NCBI GenBank assembly: GCA_002794775.1
Contig: NBAY01000057.1
Coordinates: 229,044 to 293,043 of the forward strand
Length of the DNA stretch: 64,000 bases
Direction: 5' to 3'
From: Porodaedalea pini
Lineage: Eukaryota > Basidiomycota > Agaricomycetes > Hymenochaetales > Hymenochaetaceae
This document shows positions 56,009-64,000 of the stretch, in pieces; position 1 is the first letter of the stretch; each line of letters begins with the position of its first letter. The notes below the pieces were generated by a model. That model had not been told where the DNA came from. It saw only the letters and a list, made by a program, of their open reading frames with translations, and ran no database searches. Made by a program: the position numbers and the translations under genes.

Positions 56009-59000
56009 TCATACAGAAGTGCACAGTTCGGTACGAAGAGCACGTAGCGAGGCAGCTACATCTGCGACGACGTCAGAGCCATTCCGACTTTGCGCAGCAT
56101 CACTCGCGTCTTCGTCCTTCTCTCCTGGTCTATGACTGTTCCTGGCCACCCTACTCGTTAGCGAGGCGTACAGCGTGGAGAATTCGTCGATGTTCGCGAT
56201 CAAGGTGTCTAGTTTTTGGCGTGCTGAGTCGGGAGAGCCCGGAAGATCGTCGATGATCGAGTGAGCAGGAGAAGTTGTGCCCGAGCTATCTGGACTGTGG
56301 AGCTGAAGCAATAGGAGTCCAACGAGTACTGCAAGGTGTCCGCGTAAGAAATGAAGGTCTGGAGCCTGGAAGAAATTGCTCCAGTATTAGAATTGAGATG
56401 ATACTCGACTCATTGACACTTACCATTTCATCGTCCTCGCCCTTGAGGAACGAGATGTACATGTTGACCAGACCTGAAACAGCGCTTATGCTGTTGTTGC
56501 AGCGACACCCCCATAGACACGATCTTTGCCCTTCACATGCTACGTCGAACACTATGAAATGAAGGCTTCAGCAAATGGAGGAAGTGAATGCGCTGTTTGT
56601 TCTGAATACATACTAATATTCTGTAGTGTGTACACCAAGTTATCTCGCTCCTGCAATAAATTCGTCAAAAGCGCGAGCGCCAGACATAAGTGATCCATTG
56701 AAGACGTTTGTGTGTCCTGCGCCGTAACACCGACCGCTAGTTTCTTAGCGTTCGAGTCGAGGACGGAACAGTGAGATGTCATAATCAAGCGAACGATCGT
56801 AGGAAGTGTGTACGGATCTGCTGCGACAGCATCCGTCCAGGTCGAGCTCCCGTTTGAGAGGTTAATGAGAATACGGAAAGCGAGTTCGGAGCATCGTGTA
56901 GCTGTAAGCGTGCCTCAGCAAGACTCGAGACAAATGTAAATCACGGAGCCAACCTTGCGCGCGGAGAGCATCTGACAGTTTATCCTGATTTATAATGTCA
57001 GCAACGACAAGCAACGCCACAAGCCCGTTCGGCAGCGCTCGATATCGCTGACGCAGACCCGTCTTCGACAAGCTTGGCGCACTCCCAAGGGCCTCTGCCT
57101 CGATGAGGTACAAGTCCAAAATGGCCAGACAGTTGTATATGTGCTCGAAGCAAAGTTTCTCATGACCAGCGGAGGACTGCGCGGCGTCAGTGAAAAGCGC
57201 CAGGCCGGATTTATAGGCCGCTAAACGGCTGCAGACGCTGGCGAGATCTCCGGCCACGCTGTCCAATATGACGGTCAGATGTGGAAATGCCAGTGAAGGC
57301 GCAGATGAGAGCGAGCAGGATAGGAGAAGGCGGGTAGACGGCTAAGGAGAAACTAAAGTTAGATAGTCCAAATAGATGAAGGGCTTACCTTAGACTCACC
57401 TGGCATTCCTCATGTACGATGTCTGTTTTCAGACACATGATAGCGCGTAACCGATTCAGCTATAGCCACTATCAGTAAGACACCTGAAGAGTGTTCGTTC
57501 TGCGCACCGTCATTGTTTCCGCCCTGCTAAGTCTCATTTTGTCATTAGGTCCTGCTGATACTATCGGATCATTTGCTGCGTGCGTGACCATGAGCCGAAC
57601 GATCGTCTCAACAAAGTCTTCTTTGCTTGCCAGCAAAGATACGTCTCGGGGATCTTCTGATGCCAAAGACACAAAGCAGCACAAAATCGGGTCAAGGACC
57701 TTTGGGAATGTCCACCAGCAAGTCAGCACCGAATTAAGGAACGACATGCATGTCACAGTACCTTGTCACCGTTACCAGCCCCGGCGTCGCGCAACCGATC
57801 CCAAATTTCCAATATGAGACCCGCAGTCTTCGTCTTCCGCCAGAATTCTTGAACGCTTAACCTCGACACAATATCGAAAGCGGAGCTTCTGCGGACACTG
57901 AGAGCTCCAAGTGGCTCAAGGCCTTCGAATAGGTATCCCACTTCATCGCGAAAGCGTCTCGACTCGCCTTTGGAACGCAGATCCGTGATGGAAGATAGAG
58001 GATTATAAAGTGACAGGCCTTCTCCGGTGGATTCAACGTCACCCGAGTCGACATTGATGCCCTCTGAGTTGTCTACGCCATAACGCTTCCTTAATTCGGC
58101 ATAGCTATCCCTCAGATATTCCTCGTCATCTTCGTCCAATGTATTCTCCTTCATCCCTGGTTCACCGGTGCGCGTAATGAGAGCATTTGCCGGCAATGCA
58201 ACCAGGAAGGAGCGAGACTTCCCCGCGTACGTGCGACCGTTGCTTGCGCCCTCCCGCTGAGGCTGCTGCACGCCAGATTTGACAGGGCTTCGAGATAGAT
58301 CTCGAGGAAGTTGTTGGTCGAGTGCCCTTGATGGAGATCTATCTTCCCGAAATGAGATAGCCGTCTGTCCGGGAATGACAAAAGACTGGGACTTGGGTGT
58401 TAGTCTCGACATCCTGGAGGGTGAAGATTCTATCGAACTCTCAGTGCGCGAGCGTGAAAGCATCTTTTTTGTGATTCCAGGCTTTCCTGAAGAGTTCTGA
58501 CTCCAGTTTTGTTGCGAATGCGTTCTCCTCTGAGGTGACGCGGCTTCAAATATGCCTGACAAATCTTTGGGTTTCTTAGGTGTCGTGAGGTGTGAAGTTG
58601 ATGATTCGCTTGCAGCTAATAAGAGCGATTAATATTTATAGGCTTTCGGAAGAAACTTGCTCTCACAAGGCGACACGTCTCGAAGTATAGCTGGCAGAGA
58701 GGATGTGTGGCTTATGTTGTCAAGGAGTTTCCCGTTCACAGCTTTCCCCTTGCCCTTGTCAGGGGGAATATGATCCTGTAAGAGACTGGTTCTGAACAGA
58801 TCAGTCACAGAGAGTAGTAATTGCTTACTCCTTTTGAGCTATTTTCATGAGTCGGAGAGGATGGCGCGGTTGGCAATTCAGGGGAACCTAACAAAGTCTG
58901 TATTAATTGAAAGAAATAAACCGTTTATGAGCGTAACGTGCGATTCGACCCTCGACTGCCGGGCTTTGAGCGTGACGGGGACCTCCTTGGCGGTGTAACT

Positions 59001-59197
59001 AGATTCTCCTGCCCATTCATATCGATAGAAGCTCTGAGTAGTGTCCTACGTTTCCTGGGTCGTTCTTCCTCGTCAGACAGTCGGCTTGAAGATGCGATTC
59101 TGCCACTGGAGCCAGGAGAAGGCGAGGTTAAGCCAGCGGCATTCTTCACTGACTGTCGCCTGCTGTATGTTCGTACGGGTCGTGCCGACGAGCTCAT
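56009..59197 (-). CDS. WAPL: WAPL/Rad61 family cohesin-release protein
   Basis: WAPL opens the cohesin ring and controls sister-chromatid cohesion in the nucleus. The start chosen is the ATG at 59195-59197 (MSSSARPVRTYSRRQSVKN). A longer frame reaching 59347 would cover most of the promoter shared with BIR1. The N-terminal half is Ser/Arg/Pro-rich. The WAPL domain begins around 58150 with EEYLRDSYAELRKRYGVD, ESRRFRDEVGYLFEGL and RRSSAFDIVSRL, and continues through helical repeats (SLASEDPRDVSLLASKEDF, ALPNGLVALLVVADIIN, LALALLTNLLQERDN, VSGLVNMYISFLKGEDDE) in later exons. The last exon is 56311-56009. Many short introns interrupt it, and exact limits were not worked out. The gene name is assigned from these repeats. 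Confidence 0.8.
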
Positions 59198-59290
59198 TTT
59201 AAATTCCTGGTCAGTGCGGCGGTCGATGGTTGTCGAGGACAAGCTTAAGGCGCGATGCGTCACGGCCACACGCTTCAAGTCACTCACCCG

Positions 59291-59296
59291 ACGCGT
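59291..59296. promoter_or_regulatory. MluI cell-cycle box (ACGCGT) in the WAPL-BIR1 promoter
   Basis: ACGCGT lies in the 176-bp space between the two start codons. It is the binding word of the fungal MBF factor, which drives G1/S genes. Both neighbours act in chromosome segregation, so shared control is plausible. The site is seen; its use is inferred. Confidence 0.5.
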
Positions 59297-59373
59297 CTTG
59301 TTCAACGTCGACAACGTGACTTTCAACTTGTCCACAACGACACCCACCTCTCTGACCCGTCCTCGACAGCATT

Positions 59374-61448
59374 ATGGAGACTTTCGATGGTCGACTGCGC
59401 TCTTTCAACAAGCCCAAGTCCAAATCTTCGAGCAAGTCGTCTTCAAGTCGAGCGTGGCCGCATCCAGAATCCTTTGTCGCAAACCCCAAGTCGCTCGCTG
59501 AGGCTGGTTTCTTCTTCAAGCCGAGCAAGGACGAGCCCGATAACGTACGATGCTTCATCTGCAAGAAGGAACTTGGCGGCTGGGATGAATATGACAATCC
59601 ATTCGAAATTCATGTCAACAAGTGCCCTAAGTGTCCATGGGCGATCGCGCGTTGCTCACTCGAATTTGACGTCGATTCGGACGGAAAGTGCGTATTAAGG
59701 AATAAGAGTCTACCGAACATACCCCTTATATATGTTTGAAGCTTTTTGCTCAAAGATTCTGCACGTCTGCCGTCGAACAAGGTGCTGGAGAAGGCGAGGG
59801 CGGATACGTTTGGCGGAAGGAAGTGGTGGCCTCATGACTCAGTAAAGAACCATGGTGCGACGTCCAAGAAGGTAAGCCCAGTCAATAGCTCTAATAAATA
59901 TATGCCAACTTATACCGCGACAGATGGCCAAAGCGGGCTTTGTCTACACCCCTCAGGTCGAAGGTGACGACACTGCAACGTGCTTCTATTGTGATCTCTC
60001 GCTTTCTGGATGGGATGCGGAAGACGACCCAACGTACGTCCGAATTTTCAACAATAAGCACGCCGATGAGCGTTGAACATACTTTTGCAGAGAAGAACAC
60101 AGTAAACGTGTCGAGCGGTCGGGCAGACCATGTCCATTTTTCCAGGCCACTGAGCGACCGAAATCTCAAGCAAGTTCCAAATCAACAAGAAGCACTTCTA
60201 GACAGTCTCGCGCACCGAAACAGGCGGCTATACCATCGGAGGAGGAGGAGCCTGTAGCAGTGAAGGCACCAGGGAAGAAGGGGAAGCAGAAACCGCGTGA
60301 AACTGGCAAGCACACCTTGTTATATTAACTCTACATTAAATGTCAATTAATATCTTTGCGCAGCTGCGTCCTCTACTACGTCTGCCGGTCTTAAAAAATC
60401 GATGAAACCGCCATCCATTCCGGATGCGGGTGAAGAAAGCGAGGAGCTTGAGGAGGACGATGATCCGTCACTGAAAGTCAAACCTGCTCCAGCCCCTCGA
60501 AAATCGTCCAGAAAACCTGCGTCAAAAAAGTCAAAGCCTGCATCCAAGAGCACCGGGAAAGGCAAGCAGCGTATGACTGCACTCGAGGAGGAAGGTGAAG
60601 GGAGCGGCGATGAACTCGACGCGAAACCAGCGCGGTCGCGGAGCAGGTCAGAAAAGGGGAAAGATAAGGAAAGGGACAATGAGAAAGAGAAAGAGAACGA
60701 CAAACCGCCTTCCAACGTTGACGGAAGAATCGCTAAGGCATACGAAGATTTTACAGTAGACATCAACGCGGCGGAAGGGAAGCGCAAGGGTAGGGGAAAG
60801 GGGGAGGAAAGACAAGATGCTTCGCGAAGTCGCTCGCGCTCAAGACCGAAGCCTCACCCCACTGACACGGACGCGTCGAGCAAGTCCGCCTTGGAGGATT
60901 CGCAATCGAGACCGCTGTTGCGCGCTGCGTCTCGCTCGCGGATTCCTGAAATTGCTGAAGCCGAAGATGAGATGGAGACTGAGGAAGATGCGACTGTGCC
61001 GAATCAGCCGCCCTTCCCTGCTCCCACTTCGTCGTCAGACTTCAAAATCGCACCTTTGAAGGCCGTAAAGCAGCCTGTTGCTGAAAGCAGAGGCAGGCCG
61101 CCATCGCCCTCGCCCTCGCCTGCTCCGGCCTTGCTTCCACGCCTTGCCACACCTGAGGATCAAATCATCCGTCTCGGACCATCGAAAGTGAATGCCGATA
61201 CAGCAGACTTCCGGACCTCGCTCCATGTACCCTCATCACCAGCAGATCTGTTCCTGCCACCTCTGGCGAACGCCCCGATCCCGACCGTGGCAGCGCTGAC
61301 TGATGTAGAGCGAGCGATGACAGTCGAGCAATGGATCCGGCACGAGATGGTGGCGCAGTATGAGAGGCTGAAGGAAGACGGGGAGAGGAGGATACGGGCG
61401 TTCCTTGAGCGAGCAGAAGAGATGAGGAAGCAGATTGAGGCTCTTTGA
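59374..61448 (+). CDS. BIR1: BIR1/survivin-type chromosomal passenger protein, two BIR domains
   Basis: It is a component of the Aurora kinase (chromosomal passenger) complex at centromeres. Exons: 59374-59687, 59742-59871, 59924-60033, 60091-60296 and 60364-61448. BIR 1 has CFICKKELGGWDEYDNP, the zinc His in IHVNKC and the final Cys in PKC, in exact C-x2-C-x16-H-x6-C spacing. BIR 2 (MAKAGFVYTP, CFYCDLSLSGWD, EEHSKR) keeps C-x2-C-x16-H, but its next Cys is 11 residues after the His. A long charged Ser/Arg/Lys-rich region follows. The C-terminal end is a conserved helix (VEQWIRHEMVAQYERLK, RIRAFLERAEEMRKQIE), expected to join the INCENP/borealin bundle. It is divergent from WAPL. Confidence 0.9.
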
Positions 61449-61864
61449 GAGTACAGTTTTCGATGTCTTCATGGACATACGCGTTGCGTCGCGGATAGGA
61501 TAATGTCATGCGTACATGTATGTACGTGCGAATTATAGCGACATTTGATTACAGTACTTCGCGACGGGAGTGATCCAGTTCAGGCAGAGTCAGAAACCGT
61601 TTGCTATATACCGCTTACAGTGCGGGACACAGCGTATGATATTGAAATGGCATCCTGGGGTGCAACTGAAGTCGTCGAGCGCGTTCCGACGCATGTGGGA
61701 TTTGGGGGGTCCGGTACCGCAGATGAAGGTCACGGCATCAAGAGCCTGGTAGATAGTTCGATGGCATGATCGCCACCGCCAGGTTGTGCTCCAAAACTGA
61801 TTGACTATCTTTAGATTGAAGTGGCCGGCGTTGAGAGACTCGCAAATAATGCTACCGACTTCGC
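61449..61864. other. Intergenic, convergent 3' flanks
   Basis: A 74-codon plus-strand frame (61545-61769) has no family resemblance. No other feature is recognised. Confidence 0.45.
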
Positions 61865-62563
61865 CTAGTTCTCTATCGAGGTGTTAATCGCATCTGCGTG
61901 CCTTCCGCAATGAACCTTGTGGGCGAAAACATGTTTCACATCCAGCGGATAACCACCCTCTGACGCCGCGCCGCCATTCTTGACGCTTGAGAGGATAGCC
62001 GCAAATTCCGGGTCGTTTTCGTTGTAGTTGGGTCCGACCACTCTCCAACTATCCTGTATACCGTCCTGTGCATTGTGTGGTCGTTTATTCGGATAGTTGG
62101 ACTCTGTTCTGGAATAGACAGGTAACCTCCAGGGGTTAGTAGACGCCTCCCGGTTCTTCTGCTGAAGCTCCTTCCTACTACTTTCAGTCTCCCATCTCGC
62201 ACACTCTTTCTCAACCTCCTGAGATGCGTATTCCGCAAGCTTGCAGAGGAAAAAGTAGCACTGCACGAAACCTGGAAAGATGTTCAGATAAAATACGTAG
62301 TGCGTACGATTTACAACCTTCTCGAAAGAAATCAACAGAGATAGGAAAGCGTCATGAAATCGACTCATGATTCTGTTGTGACGCCACACAGAGACATAAT
62401 TCGCTAACGTTGAACCGACTAGAGTTGCGCCGAAGATCGGACTGTCTTCAAAGCCTAATGCCCGACGTTGATGCTGAGCGGAAGAGAATTCCAGTGTAAG
62501 CTGGCGGGCACAGCTGCCGTCGTCCATCTCCTCCGAGGTCGTTTCAAAAATGAAAGTAACCAC
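61865..62563 (-). CDS. Unrecognised protein, probably spliced
   Basis: A 232-codon open frame without a family I can name. The part DSPIFGATLVGSTLANYVSVW looks like the start of a folded domain. FVQCYFFLCKLAEYASQEVE follows and then a Gln/Arg-rich linker with NPWRLPVY. The tail DPEFAAILSSVKN, YPLDVKHVFAHKVH reads like a compact conserved end. The pattern reminds me of orphan families expanded in Agaricomycetes. The stretch SRFHDAFLSLLISFEKVVNRTHYVFYLNIFPG may be an intron read through. Confidence 0.5.
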   Translation of the reverse strand: MVTFIFETTSEEMDDGSCARQLTLEFSSAQHQRRALGFEDSPIFGATLVGSTLANYVSVWRHNRIMSRFHDAFLSLLISFEKVVNRTHYVFYLNIFPGFVQCYFFLCKLAEYASQEVEKECARWETESSRKELQQKNREASTNPWRLPVYSRTESNYPNKRPHNAQDGIQDSWRVVGPNYNENDPEFAAILSSVKNGGAASEGGYPLDVKHVFAHKVHCGRHADAINTSIEN

Positions 62564-62655
62564 AGAAAATCCTGCATGTATATTGTTGGAGAACGGGAAG
62601 ACGTGTCAATTGTCTAAAGCTTGTAGAGAATCAAGCCAGTCGAAAGGCAAACTCA

Positions 62656-62667
62656 GGCCCCGTTCGG
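62656..62667 (+). repeat. Possible left end of a PIF/Harbinger-like element
   Basis: GGCCCCGTTCGG resembles the GGGCC(T/C)GTT(T/C)GG-type ends of PIF/Harbinger elements, and it lies 280 bp upstream of a Myb/SANT-like gene of the type those elements carry. The other end would be outside the window, so this is only a suggestion. Confidence 0.3.
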
Positions 62668-62936
62668 ACATCGCCACTTTTGGCCCGGCCTCCCGCAAAA
62701 TTTGAAGGCCGAGTCTTTCCCCACGATTTCCGGAGACCACGTGCATGATTTGCGCCTGGTAACCATGGCTCGGTCTTTATTTTTTGTCACTCGCGTTACT
62801 ATCTAGTTTATGTAATTATTTTTCATGCTTTTGTGAGCGGCCATTGCATGCCTGCCTCTGCATCCAACTCTTGTGCGTGCCAACTGCAACCCCATAGGCC
62901 CTACAGAGGCCTGCTCTCAACTCTTGTGGCTCAGCA

Positions 62937-63340
62937 ATGTCTGGCAAGAAGAAGGACAAGTCTGACACCAGCGAGCATGTCACGTGGACACCTGCAGAGG
63001 ACGGAGTTCTCGTGAGAGTCCTCCAAGAAGAACGAGCGGCCGGGCACCAATCTGGCTCAGGATTCAAGAAGGTGTCATGGACACGTGCAGCAGAAGTTCT
63101 GGAGAAGGAAGGCAGCCACATTGGTGGGAGGAAAACTGCAGAAAAATGCAAGGACCATTTTCATAATGTACCTTTGCATTTCTTTTTTACATTTATCTCT
63201 TCTAATTAGTTTTTTAGATGAAGGCAAACTGGAAGTCATGCAATAAGGCACGCAGCTTCTCTGGCTTTGGCTGGGACCCAGCCAAGAAGATCCCGCTAGG
63301 ATCAAGTGAAGCTGACTGGCAGGCATTGATTGCGGTGTAG
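62937..63340 (+). CDS. Myb/SANT-like DNA-binding protein
   Basis: Exons 62937-63167 and 63218-63340. The protein (about 117 residues) reads VTWTPAEDGVLVRVLQEE, SGSGFKKVSWTRAAEVLEKE, KTAEKCKDHF, then MKANWKSCNKARSFSGFGWD and EADWQALIA. This is the Myb_DNA-bind_3 trihelix-like pattern with its Trp spacing and the SGFGWD motif, found in PIF/Harbinger-associated proteins and in fungal repeat families. It probably binds DNA. No nuclease gene is visible before the window ends. Confidence 0.8.
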
Positions 63341-63479
63341 CGCTCGATTCGCGCTTAGGCGTCAGCCGTCCCAGCATACCACCCGCTTTATTTATTATTA
63401 TATACAGATACAAACCCCATAAACACAGTCAAGCACTTCGTTTCATCACTGTCTATCTTACACTTCGCATTTCACACGC

Positions 63480-63720
63480 TCGAATGGTCACACTCGGCCA
63501 TTCGAGCGTCAATATACCTTCGAATCTTTCATATGATCCATTAGTAACCTCATACATACGTTCAAATACTTTCATACACCCATTCGAACACTCATACCAC
63601 GTCCTATTCACACTCGAACGCTTCATTTCCTGTATATTCATTCCGTATCCCACTATATGCGCGCTCGAGCACTCTTTCCACTTCGTATCCACTCGTTCGA
63701 ACGCTTATAGCGCAGCCGGA
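63480..63720. repeat. Degenerate tandem repeat of TTCGAA-CACTC-type words
   Basis: Spaced words such as CACTCGAACGCTTC, CATTCGAACACTC and CCTTCGAATCTTTC recur every 25-30 bp. The units are too diverged to be a recent array. No gene is recognised from 63341 to 64000. Confidence 0.5.
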
Positions 63721-64000
63721 TTACGCGGTTGGGCTCAGGGAACGCATCGGGTTCCATCATGGGTCGCTCGGACGATTCCCGGGCCGTCGACGTTGAATGT
63801 ATCACGCTCGAACGACCGGATTCCGTCGTTCGCCGCATTCTCCATGGGGCTCGAGCGTTATTTATCATCGTCTATCACTTCCAGGGTGCGTATTCGTCGC
63901 CATCACGCCCGAGGAACATTCGAGGACGTTCGAATGGAGTTGTTGGATGCACACATGATAAGTTTCTCGGGTTTCATTGGTCTTTTTATTGATGTCGAAC

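Noticed and set aside
59198..59347. A longer WAPL start at 59347
   Set aside because: It would take up the promoter between WAPL and BIR1, and the extra 50 residues show no WAPL-like or low-complexity pattern. The ATG at 59197 is followed by the typical R-P-V-R-T-Y start.

Overview
The window looks like a chromosome segment of a wood-decay basidiomycete (Agaricomycete, probably Polyporales-like). The reasons are genes with many 50-65 bp GT-AG introns, a secreted class II (lignin-type) peroxidase, DUF6533-type seven-TM proteins that are typical of Agaricomycetes, a GH16 glucanase, and abundant Copia, Gypsy and Tad-like elements. No strain or species can be fixed from the sequence alone.

Region 1 (1-24,562) is a nest of transposons. 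A decayed Ty1/copia element (+ strand; gag, protease, integrase, RT, RNase H and 3' LTR) is split twice. The first insertion (2,593-16,129) is a 13.5-kb, almost perfect palindrome. Its two arms of about 6.7 kb face each other across a 121-bp unique spacer. It is flanked by a 7-8 bp target-site duplication and carries, in both arms, scrambled fragments of host genes: ribosomal protein S6, a PCL-type cyclin (twice) and an LCHN/DENN-like protein. It also has arrays of TGGG(N4)CCCA-type words near its ends. No transposase is recognisable. The second insertion (17,282-23,558) is a Gypsy chromovirus on the minus strand with 425-bp LTRs and a CTGCT target duplication. All LTR differences and most inactivating changes fit CpG decay.

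Region 2 (24.6-29 kb) holds a broken DUF6533-type membrane protein gene, then about 3 kb with no recognisable gene. Region 3 (29-34.3 kb) is HMG-CoA reductase, the committed enzyme of sterol/mevalonate synthesis, with an apparent one-base frameshift between its membrane and catalytic halves. Region 4 (34.5-42 kb) has an intact zinc alcohol/polyol dehydrogenase converging on a DUF6533-type gene. Broken copies of both families lie a few kb away, next to an 875-bp foldback element with a 3-bp target duplication.

Region 5 (43-47 kb) has ribosomal protein eL42 and an atypical class II peroxidase. The peroxidase lacks the surface tryptophan and has lost one of the three Mn ligands. Region 6 (47.6-53.7 kb) is a decayed Tad-like LINE (ORF1, endonuclease, RT, RNase H). 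Region 7 (54-61.5 kb) has a GH16 beta-glucanase, then a divergent pair: WAPL (cohesin release) and BIR1/survivin (chromosomal passenger). They share a 176-bp promoter with an MluI cell-cycle box. The right edge has an unrecognised gene and a Myb/SANT-like gene that may belong to a PIF/Harbinger transposon running off the window.
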